From Numida meleagris (Eukaryota; Chordata; Aves; Galliformes; Numididae), in contig NC_034410.1 in the NCBI RefSeq assembly GCF_002078875.1, forward strand, positions 102,040,556 to 102,104,555: a DNA stretch of 64,000 nucleotides, in the 5' to 3' direction. The stretch's first letter is position 1; each line of letters begins with the position of its first letter. Positions 11,301-21,900 of this stretch are shown here, in pieces. Both the position numbers and the translations under genes were made by a program. The notes beneath the pieces were generated by a model, which saw only the letters and a list, made by a program, of their open reading frames with translations, was not told the DNA's origin and did no database searches.

Positions 11301-14106
11301 GTGGTGCGGTGGGGGTCAGCATCTTCTCCCAGGTTAGCAGTGATAGGACTAGAGGTGATGGCCTTAAGTTGTGCCAGGGGAGGTTCAGGTCTGATATTAG
11401 GAAAAATTTCCTTTCTGGAAGAGTGGTGAGGCACTGGCACAGACTGCCCAGGGAGGTGGAATCACTGTCAATGGAGGTGTTCAAGAACTGTGTGTATGTG
11501 GCACTGAGGAGCATGGATAAGTGGACATGGTGGTAATGAGTTGATGGTTGGACTAGGTGGTCTTAGTGGCCTTTTCCAACCTTAATGATTCTATGATTTT
11601 TATGCATTCGTATATCTACTTGGTATTGAATCCAGGTGGAAGACAACTGACATCCTTTGCTTTTGAGTCTGTTAGCTAGAGTGACACGAGCTGTGTGTGA
11701 GATCGGTTGGTTCTTGTTTGCGAAGTGCTGATACAGTCTCATATCTCTTCTTCTTTAGTGTTGTGGTTTTAGGGTTGGTTGGTATTTTGTTTGTTTTTTC
11801 TTTTTCTAAGAAAAAAGTATGAAAATGCCTGTATTTACCAAATTGCGATATTGAAATATGTTAATGATGTTGCAGAGCTCAGAATGCGAAAAAAGTAAAT
11901 TACAAAGTCTTCTGCAACCCAGCCAGACCCCGTGATCGTAAGCACTGTTGATGGTCTTTGCATATATATAGTCACCTTCTGTTTTTCTCCTCTGAGGAAT
12001 TAGAATGGGATGAATCCAGGAAGGTGTAACCTTTTGTTGAAAAGGTGGTCATGCTTCTTCATCAACTTATGATCCGCCTCTGCTGCTGGCTTGTGGTCAG
12101 GGCCAGTCATTTCACTCAGTTTTTGTGAAGTCACACTGAGCTTCCTGTTATCTGCCATCTAAACTGAGATGCCTGTGGTCTTGCAGAGGGCTCCAAATTT
12201 GCTACTGTGGATGAAGTGAACTGGAGCTTTGCTCTGAGCTGGTGCTTTAAGATGTAAAGGAGTTTGATACATCAGGCCCAGAGGTTTAAAACTGAGATTC
12301 TTAAAATAATGCCTGTAAAAATGTCTCATTGCTCTGCTACTCACTGATAAAATTGGGACATCGATGCCCCTCACGCCTAGTATGACAATTAATGAAGAAA
12401 ACATTCATGAATATTTGTATAACATGCAGGTGCTACACTAATGAACAGTATAGGAAATTGATGAGGAAGATATTAGTTCTGAATCTCAGTGAAGCCTGGG
12501 ATGACATATGTCAAACAGCATGGCTTAAATACAATTGCCCAGCTTCTCATTGACTGATCATCTTGAGAGTTGAAAGATTCAGAGTTCCAAGAGCAAGAAC
12601 ATTTGTCTGGACTTTTATGAGGATAGTTTTATCTTTCATAGTTCCTAACTTTGAATGATACAATTTTAACTCCTAACATTTTTTAAAGATAGATTCTCAC
12701 ATGTAGATTGTAAAATAAATTAATGCAGTCTGATTAGACATAAAAACATCAACTTTTGTAATAATGCAACAAGATGTTTACAGGTAAAGTGAGTGTTAAA
12801 ATGGAATGTTTCAATAAGATAAGATGTGAAAGAGTATGTCGGGGATAGATTTTTCTATTATGGCAAGAGGAAATAATGCTGAAAATTTTATTGTCTGGTA
12901 TTTGCAGTTTCACATAGCAACCTGTCTAATACAGAAAGCTTCTGCTTTTGCCTGTGCAGCTGCAGCTGCTTTCACTCTCTTATAAGCCTGAGCAGTTCAT
13001 GAATCATAAAGTGATTCCTCATTTCTACTTTACTGCCATCATGATGAAACCAAGCCATGTTCTTTTACTCCTAGAGCAGTGGTTAGGCCATTTTAACTTC
13101 TACACATTTCCAATCCTGAAGTATTACAATAAATTGCAGAACTACAGTATTTGATGAGCAAGATTAATAGCATTTTTTGGGCCTTAAAAAAGTGATGTTG
13201 CTCTAGGCATTGAGGAATCTGCAGAATAAATACTGTATTTGGCTTGATTACTTATTTTTTTTGTATTATTTTCTACCAACAAGTTACCTTAATAAGTGAC
13301 AGATCCTTTTCTCACAGGTATCTTACAGAGCCCAGCAGGGAATGATGTCGAACCCTGTCGTCAAGATGGTGGCCATCTGGGTCTTTGCCTTCCTGCTCTA
13401 CTCTCCGGCAGTTCTCCTTTGGGAGTACGTGTCTGGCTGCAGCATGGTAGAGGAGGGGCAGTGCTATGCCGAGTTCTTCAACAACTGGTACTTCCTCCTG
13501 TGTGCATCCACCCTGGAGTTCTTTGTGCCACTGATCTCAGTCACCTACTTCAACGTGAGCATCTTCCACAACATCCAGAGACGCCAGCGGCGCGGCAGCA
13601 TTCAACACTGTGAGTCTCCAGGGAGCAGCAATGTGTCCTGGAGGTCTTGTTTTATGCTGAGGCAAGGACCCTCTTTGTCAGATACAGAGGACAGTGTTTC
13701 GTCGGCAATGAGGTCACCGAGACCGTCACTGGTGTCTGACTGTACATCTCCAACAACAACGGGTCCTGTGGCTGTCAAAAGGGACTTCTCTGCATCTTTC
13801 CGTGCAAATTCTCAGTCAAGGCTGCAAAGAGACAAGAAGATTGCAAAGTCGCTTGCCATAATTGTGTGTATCTTTGCCATTTGCTGGGCCCCATATACTT
13901 TACTGATGATTATTCGTGGAGCCTGCCAAGGAACCTGTGTCCATCCAATCCTGTATGAAATTACCTTTTGGCTTTTGTGGATCAATTCCTCTCTGAACCC
14001 ATTTCTTTACCCGCTCTGTCATATGAGGTTTCAAATGGCTTTTATGAAAATATTATGTCCCAAAAAGCTTGCAACGTTGAGATCAAATTATACACCTTCT
14101 GTTTAG
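8100..14106 (+). CDS. HRH4: Histamine H4/H3-family receptor, copy A (HRH4-like)
   Basis: Seven-transmembrane aminergic receptor, expected to bind histamine at the plasma membrane and signal through Gi/o. Coding exons are 8100-8355, 10436-10602 and 13318-14106, giving 403 residues (mammalian H4 is about 390, H3 about 445). Key residues: N54 in TM1 (LGN), D82 in TM2, the conserved extracellular cysteine C109, the amine-binding D116 in TM3 (LLMDYL), DRF at 133-135, the second-loop cysteine C190, E208 in TM5 (TLEFF; the acidic residue typical of H3/H4), CWAPY around W331 in TM6 and NPFLY at 368-372 in TM7. N-glycosylation sequons are at N6 and N19. I chose ATG 8100 because MPNVHNST resembles the mammalian H4 start. 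An in-frame ATG at 8067 with A at -3 is an alternative that adds 11 residues. The sequence from TM3 to TM5 is closer to H3 than to mammalian H4, so the H4 name rests mainly on synteny with IMPACT. Confidence 0.88.
8356..10435 (+). other. HRH4 copy A intron 1
   Basis: 2,080-bp intron running from GTAAG to a TATATAG acceptor. Its first 196 bases (to 8551) are almost identical to the matching part of copy B intron 1; the rest does not align by eye. No clear repeat or other gene was seen inside. Confidence 0.7.
10436..10602 (+). CDS. HRH4: HRH4 copy A exon 2
   Basis: Encodes the end of TM2, extracellular loop 1 and TM3: [10 protein letters not shown], a cysteine for the loop-2 disulfide, the histamine-binding aspartate in LLMDYL, and [11 protein letters not shown]. 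The acceptor is TATAG at 10431-10435 and the donor GTAAGT follows at 10603, in phase 0. About 30 of 167 bases differ from copy B exon 2, far more than in the converted parts of exons 1 and 3. Confidence 0.9.
11112..11268 (-). repeat. CR1 LINE fragment, antisense, in HRH4 copy A intron 2
   Basis: On the plus strand it reads like the reverse complement of the CR1 ORF2 end: 'cttgccctgctggtcacac', 'ttggccttgtgggctgcag', and 'cttctcctcagggctgctct'. It stops exactly where a sense CR1 fragment begins. Confidence 0.7.
11269..11598 (+). repeat. CR1 LINE 3' end, sense, in HRH4 copy A intron 2
   Basis: Shows the usual CR1 3' order: 'ctctacaactctctgaaagg', the cttctcccagg stretch, 'ggccttaagttgtgccag', a frame ending and the terminal ATTCTATGAT repeat. 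The small open frames here are remnants of the CR1 reverse-transcriptase ORF, not host genes. Confidence 0.85.
13318..14106 (+). CDS. HRH4: HRH4 copy A exon 3
   Basis: Encodes intracellular loop 2, TM4 to TM7 and the C-tail, ending ...SNYTPSV and TAG at 14104-14106. It starts at GTA directly after TCACAG. The third intracellular loop is moderate in length and serine-rich. Bases 13318-13700 are nearly identical to copy B; after that the loop diverges sharply, then identity rises again over TM6 and TM7. Confidence 0.92.
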   Translation, partial: VSYRAQQGMMSNPVVKMVAIWVFAFLLYSPAVLLWEYVSGCSMVEEGQCYAEFFNNWYFLLCASTLEFFVPLISVTYFNVSIFHNIQRRQRRGSIQHCESPGSSNVSWRSCFMLRQGPSLSDTEDSVSSAMRSPRPSLVSDCTSPTTTGPVAVKRDFSASFRANSQSRLQRDKKIAKSLAIIVCIFAICWAPYTLLMIIRGACQGTCVHPILYEITFWLLWINSSLNPFLYPLCHMRFQMAFMKILCPKKLATLRSNYTPSV

Positions 14107-15486
14107 AGCATTAAAGTAAATGACTTATAAAAAAGGCTCCTCTCTTACTGCCTTTTTTCACATTTCTTCAAGAGAAATAGAGAAAAATGTTTTTTTGCTA
14201 ATGGCATTAGTTAAGAATGCAGTAGAGGCATGTACTTGCCCTTATTTTCAGATTTTTTTTTGTTTATGCTGGTTCATTCAAGTTTAAACATCATCTACTG
14301 AAATGAAATTAATAACAAAGTTTTGCTGGATGCTTTCCTGACTAGTGGGTTTGAAGCACTTCTTTTTTTAAAGCTGTTATTATGGAAGAACTCTTCTGTA
14401 GATATCTCTAGATATTCATTGGAGGGGACACACCTCTTTTTGTGTATGCAGACTTAAAATTTTCTGTCCAATTTGTAGACCTCAAGCTATCAGAGGAGAA
14501 AGACTTCTGCTGCATTTTTGAAATGTCTTACAAAATCCACACAGGAGCAGTAGCATTTCCTTTTAAGAAATATAATGAAGACAACATAGTGCTCTGTAGT
14601 CATTATGATTACAATGATGGGTATTATTCAACTGTACAGACTGCCTAACCCAACATCTCTCTCCTTTTACTTATAATAGGGTCCATTCTTGGTGCTGCAG
14701 AACACAATGTGTGTACGCTAGCAACTGAGTCATTTTTAGAAAATAGATTTTTCCATGGTAATGAATTTTTGAGACTGTTTATCAAAATAGTCACAGGCAT
14801 AAATAGTTGTTCTCTTCACCAGCACTAGCTTTTCTCCTGGTAGTGGCTGCCTCTTTGGTCATGCTTAAATGATCTTTAGGGCCAGATTTGTGCACTAGTT
14901 GATTACCTAGAAGATAGGCCTGGCTTTGGCACATGATCACATTCTTGCTGAATGAGCAGAGCAAGCAGTACAAAGTTCACGCTGCGTTTGAGTTTTTTTG
15001 GCTCTCTGTGTGAGAACAGACAACACTCTCTTGTATGTAAAGCTTTGCAAATGCAAAGATATTCCATCAAAATGGGTGGAACAAATTCAAGCTGGCAGAG
15101 TGATTTTTAAACTAGATCATTTCTTTGTGCCATGTAGCTGTGATATTTTGTGTATTTTCTCTGCCACTGAAGCAGCATCAAGCTGAGTTTTCTCTGTAAC
15201 TGAGTATGGGCCATATTCACTTCTTGAGAAGGGGGTTCACTGAGGTCTGTCTGAAAGCTCCCAGAGAGGTGTCTTAAATAGCTATTAATAAAATGGGAAT
15301 GAATATGCAGTGCTGAAAATACTGGGTAATGTGATGGAGCTTGATTATAATCCATTCCAGGTGTCAGATTTTCTTACCTTTTGTTGAGTGTTGCAAGTTT
15401 CACACAAGGTTTTCATGGATGAATGAGTGCTAATGTTTTTTTTTTTTCTTTTTTCCCCCTCTCTATTTTTATGTATATATACACTT
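14107..15486 (+). other. HRH4 copy A 3' UTR and spacer
   Basis: An ATTAAA lies 4 bases after the stop (14110-14115) and an AATAAA at 15287-15292; the second is the likelier poly(A) signal if the 3' UTR is about 1.2 kb. No other gene is supported. Confidence 0.4.
15287..15292 (+). terminator. Candidate poly(A) signal, HRH4 copy A
   Basis: Canonical AATAAA about 1.2 kb after the copy A stop and before the next CR1 fragment. Transcript data would be needed to choose between it and the ATTAAA at 14110-14115. Confidence 0.3.
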
Positions 15487-16046
15487 ATCATAGAATCATA
15501 GAATGGTTTGGGCTGGAAGGGACCCCAAGGATCATACAGCTCAAACCCCCTGCCACAGACAGAGCCACCAACCTCCAGATCTGGTACTAGACCAGGTTGC
15601 CCAGGGCCCCATCCAACCTGGTCTTGAACATCTCCAAGGACAGAACATCCACAGCCTCTCTGAGCAGCCTGTTCCAGCACCTTACCACTCTGTCTATAAA
15701 GAACTTCTCCCTGACATCCAATCTAAACCTTCCCTCCTTGAGCTTAAAACTGTTCCCCCTTGTCCTATCACTATCTACCCAAGTAAAAAGTTGATCCTCC
15801 TCCTGTTTATAATCCTCTTTTAAATACTGGAAGGCTAATGAAGTCTCCTTGCAGCCTTCTCTTCTCCAGGCTGAACAAGACCAACCCCCTCATACTTCAT
15901 AGGAGAAGTGCTCCAGCCTTCTGATCATCTTCGTGGCCCTCCTCTGGACCCTTTCCAACAGCTCCACATCTTTTCTGTTTTGGGGGACCCAGACCTGGAC
16001 GCAGTACTCCATATGGGGCCTCATGAGGGCAGAGTAGAGAGAGACA
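15487..16046 (-). repeat. CR1 LINE 3' end
   Basis: Begins with the tandem ATCATAGAATCATAGAATGG motif that marks an antisense CR1 3' terminus. It continues through 'gttgcccagggccccatcca', 'tgttccagcaccttaccac' and 'ttcgtggccctcctctggac' to the usual 'cctcatgagggcagag'. About 560 bases. The open frames inside belong to the LINE. Confidence 0.9.
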
Positions 16047-18737
16047 CACGTTTGTGTGTATAAAGAACAGAAATAGAAATCTAACACATGTACAGAATAA
16101 CAAAGATTTAAGTAGTTTTCTTTTGGAATAAATATCAAATTTGAAATGGGCTGTAGAAGTGTTGCCAAACCAGAGGGCTCCTTTGTAAGCACAATCCAAG
16201 TGCATACAAACAGCTTAATCGTAGCACAGAAGTTAATGGTTTTGAGGAGCTAAAATCCCATTCTGCTTAGAGGCCTGGAGCTGAAGATTTCTCTTGCCAG
16301 TTTTCACACTGGCAGACGATAGCATTTCACAGCTTATTCTTGCTTCCTTGCCTTACATAAGTAGTGTTATGTGTTGTGAGCCTGACTGTAAGGAGATAAA
16401 TGGCTTCAAGAGGACGCTGATTCAGCACAGCTGCTTTCACCGTCATGAGTGAAGGTGCTAGCACAGATTTTTGTGGGGTATACTTTTCTGTAAGGCTTAA
16501 AAAAAAAACCAAACAAAACGAAACCCACCTACACATACAGGCTTGAAACAGTTATAGAATAGCTTGTGTCTACTAAATAGACATCTGTTCAACAGAGAAG
16601 ATGTAGGCAGGCCCAATCTGGGAAAGACTTGAACTGCTTGTTTTTCTACCTTATGCTTTCATTAAAAAAATCTTTGTAAGAAAATGTTTTGCATTTTATG
16701 ACTAAATGGGTTGATTACTTTGGAAAAATAGCCTACTCAATTATTGACTAGGTAAAATGGTAGAAACTCTGCAGAACTGATAAAGAAGAGTTTTTTTAGG
16801 GAGCATGGCATGCAGTAATTTTGAAACCACATAGAGTCCTGATATCACTAGGGATCAGTGTCTTGATATACAGTGTTCACATAGCTCCTGTACATTTGCG
16901 GAGCTTGTTGCATGTTTCTAATTGCTCTACTGCTCCCAAGTCAAGCCAAACACTGTTGCTATTAGTATTAAAGCTGTCTTAGCCAAAGCATCATCCTAAG
17001 TCTTCCTCTCTCTAATAGATGTTTTTCAGGCTTCAGCTAGTATGATTGTTCAGTATTCGTTTTTGGGCATGCCTTTCATGCACTGACATAAGTGCGCCTT
17101 CCTTGCCAAATTTGCTTTTCTAAGCAAAGTTTTGCTATCCAGTTATCTGTTGCATCATTTAATGGCATTGCTTTTTTTTATATGTCTTTGGAGATATCTA
17201 TCTGGTAGCTATTGTAAATATACAGTGATGGTAGGCCTATGATTCTGTGAGGTTCAACACCACCCACAACAGCATTTTTCTAAATTTGCCCTCTGAAATC
17301 TTAAAAATCAAATAAAACATACATGTTGGAAGAAATCGTGTTATTTTTATTTATGTATTTGTTTGTTTATTTCTTAGAAAAGTCTTTAACCCTAATGATT
17401 CTCCTAATGTCTGTGTCCTCTATGGTAGGCTGTAGTTTTACTTCACAGGGAAGAAGGAAGGATAGTCCTCATAGATATATATATATATTTTCCCTCATCC
17501 CTGTGAAGAACTATGATAAAACTTTAAAATTTAATTTGAATTCTTCCCTAATTTTTAGAACAAATGACTTTTCTTCAAGCAGCTCTAGCTCCTCCTATGC
17601 AATTCCCAGGCTGTGCATACACTCCAGGCAAATGTCCATTTGCTGTATTTTATCATTTCTGATGCGTCTTCCACTCCTGTTGCACTACACCTTTTGCTTT
17701 AATCCTCTTTAAAATATGGTTGTTGTTGTTTTTTTTTTTTTTCTGAAGACACAATCAGAGCACTGCATGAAAGTTTCTTCATGCCTTCTTTCCATGTTTT
17801 GTGCTCTATCTCTTGCTAAGTATTCAGCACTTCAACCGCAGCCTAAAAACCTGTTCAGAGCAGCTGCAGTGCTATGGGGCTGGTGACCCACAGGCATGAG
17901 TCACAGCCACAGCTTGCTGACTTCTGTGTCACTCTTACCAAAATTGGTGAAATTACAATGAGGAAAGGCTATGTCTTCTTACACCCCCAAAGGACAAGAG
18001 CTTGGCATGTAGTGCAGTGGGCTCTTTCCTGGAATATCTGATGAAGTGGAAGATTACATAGACCATGCTTACAAGGTCTTCCAAAGGCCAAGTGCTTGGC
18101 TTTCTATGCCGAGGGCTAGACTTGCTTCTTGCTTCGAGTGAATTCAAAAGGTAGTACTTCTGCAATGTACACATTAATTTTAGATGCTCTGTAACCACTG
18201 GCTTAAAAAATGCACATCTCTGTTCTTAACTGTGTAGTTTAGTAAGTGCTATAGCAACAAGAATAGTGATGTCTACATTTTCACAGTAAGAGAAATAGAA
18301 CTGTAATTATTGAAATCCTGTTGACCACTGGGGAAGTGAAAAGAGTTCTGTTTTTAGCTTTAGCAGAATTCAGTGTAAAATCTGCTTACATAATGCTAAT
18401 ATGCAAACTGCCTGACTTTGAAGAGAGCTGTTTTCAGACTAATTTTTCTGACCTCAGTAGATAAGAATCAGCTTTCAGGAAAGAGATAAATTGTCTTACA
18501 GTGTGCATTTACTGTTGCTTATTAGGTGTGTTTTTTACAGATTTTTTTTCAGGCACATTCAGACGAACATTGGAGACTCCAGTTTTTGAAATCTTGTCGT
18601 CTGTTATTTTGATATTGAGAGTTTTTTTTGGATGTCTCAGTCTTTAGGCTATCCTGTTGATAGGCTTTTCTCAATCTTCAGGAATAACCGGACAGTTGCA
18701 AGTTTCTTCCCAAGCTTCTTCTGCCGAAACTCCATGC
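16047..18737. other. Spacer upstream of HRH4 copy B
   Basis: AT-rich intergenic DNA that should carry the copy B promoter and leader. Just before the coding block, TTCAG at 18677-18681 after a pyrimidine tract could be a splice acceptor, so an upstream leader exon cannot be excluded. No repeat or gene was identified. Confidence 0.4.
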
Positions 18738-18954
18738 ATGATGGGACCCTGCAACGGGACGTCGTCCCCGGAGACATCGACCCCTCAGTTTTCCCTGGGT
18801 GTGTTGGTGCTCCTGGCTCTGCTCATGGTGCTGCTAGCTCTGGTCACGATCCTTGGAAATGTCCTGGTGATCCTTGCTTTCATCTTGGACAGAAATCTCA
18901 GGCATCGGAGTAACTATTTCTTTCTCAACCTTGCCATTTCTGACTTCGCAGTGG
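18738..18954 (+). CDS. HRH4 copy B exon 1
   Basis: [10 protein letters not shown]..., TM1 and part of TM2, ending in phase 1 before GTAAGT at 18955. The encoded protein from MMGPC onwards is identical to copy A; the five base changes are all silent. One N-glycosylation sequon (NGT) remains, and the NST of copy A is missing. Confidence 0.85.
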
Positions 18955-21900
18955 GTAAGTTGCAACAGAAGGCATGTAAAGTTTGCTTTTCAACACTCTT
19001 AGAGGGAGCAGGGGGTCTTCTGCAGGTGGGTAGTTTCTTGTTGGAGCAATATTTCCCAGCTATGTGGCATGGGGAATGGTAAGGAATGATGGAAGCTGGG
19101 TTAAGTGTTTCAGCAGCCTGTTGTGTCTCAAAATGCATCATAATGAGATACATAGTGCACTCTTTTTTCTTGTAAATGCTTTTAATGTCACTTCAGAAAA
19201 AGAGGAGTAACTACTATACATGAGCACTGATTGACAAAAAGAGGATCTTTGCTACAGTTTCTGATTTACTTTTGCTCCTTGTGTAAAGCTATTCATTACC
19301 CACCATCGTAACATCTTCACATTTGTCAGAGCAACTGCTTTCTTATGTGGCTATCTCTGGTATATCAAAGTAAAAGAATTCTTAATGCCGTATTAAATGG
19401 CCTATGAGTGTATTACACTACAAGAAATGCAACAATCTGCTGGCATCTTCCATCTGTTTTCCTTATTAGCCCCCTTATCCCATAGTGTCCATGCAGCAGT
19501 CCTTGAGATGCAGTGGATTCAGTCCTGGTGGGTGATACCAGGCAAAGAGGCAGTGGCCATGAATGCTTTGTGCAGTGCTTCTGCAGAGATCAGACCACTA
19601 AAACAGCAGGGAAACTTGAAAAAAAACAGCGTGATCCAGTGGTAGATCTTCCAGCAAACCAAAAAAGTCAGGGTTTTAAGTAAGATCTGAAGTGCTGAAT
19701 ATTTATTTTTTAGAAGGTTTATGGTGTTTTACTGAGGTCTTCCTGGCTGTTTCAGTGTAGCATCTTCAGCACAGAACTCTAAGTTTTTAAACCTGTGTCC
19801 TAGGAGAAAAGGAAGTGATTCTATCTAGAGAAGCATGATAAAATCTTCTGGCATCATCTTGACTTGAGGCTAGCAAGGAGGCATTTCTGCATGCAAGTTC
19901 TTTCCCTTTGAGACAGTCACAGAGACCAGTACTCAGTGGCTCTTGAAGAGGGAAATAATACTGTCCAACACACTCTACTTCTGGCAATACCACCCCCCAA
20001 AGTGCTGTTGCTTTGTCAGTGCTGAGTAGTGAAAAAGGCTAGCCTCTAGGGTTTTTCTTCACTTATGCCATTTATTAAAAGTGGTCCCTAATTCCACATC
20101 CCACTCCATGGTGCAGAAACAAAAGGAATCAAAGTCTTTGCTTTCCTGCTTCAGGCAGATGAATTGCTGGAGCCATCATTTCGTTGCTCACATCTCCAAA
20201 TTTTGTTTCTCCTTGTATCTTGCAATTTAGTCGAGATTTAAATACCCACCATCCTCATCTGCTCTTGTTTGTGGCTGGTGCCTTGAGGAGTCTCAAGTCA
20301 GCTGTCAGGAAGTGGTTGTTATCAGTATTTTGCTGGCCTATAGACCATCGAAATCCAGGACTTCATCTCTGGGATCAGTTAGAAAAGGTTCTGTTTTTCA
20401 AAGCTGCTGTAATATTTTTAAATTTCTTAGAAGTATGGAATCTTTCCAGGCAGTGTAACTTACGTTGTTTGCAGTCTCTAATTAGCAAAATTGAAAATAG
20501 TTTCAAATATAAACTCTTAAAGCCTGGTTCTTTCATCTATATTGATATCTACAGAAAAAAAAAAATTAGTAATCATTTTTTGACATGGTGTCAAATATTG
20601 TTTGATCCACTGAAGTTGATGAGAGCAGTAGCTGTCATCAACAACTTTGAAAAATGAAGGTTTTGTGCAAAATTGATGCTACTTATATTTAAGATGTTTG
20701 TTAAGACAAGCCATTAGCACATCATCCTGAACACATTCAGTAAATTCTAAGATCTTGACAGGCATATTAAAAAAGAAAAATCTGGATCATGAGGCTGTGT
20801 ATAGCTTTGTGTTTGTCTCTGATGGATCAGCTTTTTCAGGAATGTAGACAAATAGAATGAGATGTTGCATTATACCTTTGAAAGAATATTAGTGGTAAAA
20901 TAAAGCAGTGGCTGGCTTAAAAATAAAATACAAAAATGACTTAGTATCATAGAATCATAGAAACATTTAGATTGGAAAAGACCTCAAGGTCAAGTCTCTC
21001 TGCCAACTTGACCTACTATGTCCCACCACCAAACCATGACCTTAGTGCCTTGACCATGTCTCTTAAGGATCCCCATCTCAAGAGATGGGGGTAATACCTC
21101 TTCCCTGGGCAGCCCGTTCCAATGCTTGTCCTCCTTCTCTGTGAATAAATTCTTCCTAATGTCCCATCTAAACCTCTCTTGTCTAAATGTGAGACTGTTT
21201 TCTTGAGTCCTATCACTTGTCACCTGAGAAAAGAGATTGACACTCTGCTTGCTGCAATATCCTTTCAGGTAGTTGTAGTGAGCGATGAGCTCTCTTTTTA
21301 CTGGATGGAGCTCAGTGTAGACTATGGATCAGATGGATCATTCCACCAACATTTGTTTTCTGTATTTACCCCTCCTTGCCATAGTACCATATCCGATACT
21401 TCCCAAGTACTTCAGTAGAAAGCCTTCTGGACAAAAGGTAAAAGCGGTAAAACAAACAAGGATTTTGGAGTTAATCTCAGCTGGAGAACTACTGTGATTT
21501 AAAACACCACTTAAAAATGGAATAGACTTTCATATCTCTGCTGTGTCTGCTCTATCGTTGGTAAAAGTTTCCAGGTGCTCTGCAGACTCTCCAAAATACT
21601 GTCCCTGGTGCACAAGTGGTAACCAATCTTACATTAATAAGCTATGTTAGCAATATCTGTAGATGTGTTTTGAGGAAAACTCAAACACAGATAGAAGATA
21701 AGAAGATACAGAGCAACAAGGTTACATTTTGGAGCATAACCACAATGCATGCAAGATGCAGCACTGATTATATGTCTTTAGAGACTATAAAGCTGGTTAG
21801 GTTGCAGTTTTCTTCTTCAGCACATCCTTTGTTGCTGATTTGCCTTGACCTTATCCCCAACAGTCAACATACATTAAGATCTAATATGTAGAATATCTTC

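Larger units (their letters stand above)
10603..13317 (+). other. HRH4 copy A intron 2
   Basis: 2,715-bp intron between the GTAAGT donor and a TCACAG acceptor. It holds two abutting CR1 fragments in opposite orientations (11112-11598). The rest is AT-rich with no recognised feature. Confidence 0.7.

Noticed and set aside
18657..18737. Longer N-terminus for copy B starting at 18657
   Set aside because: The codon there is TTG, not ATG, and an in-frame stop lies at 18645.
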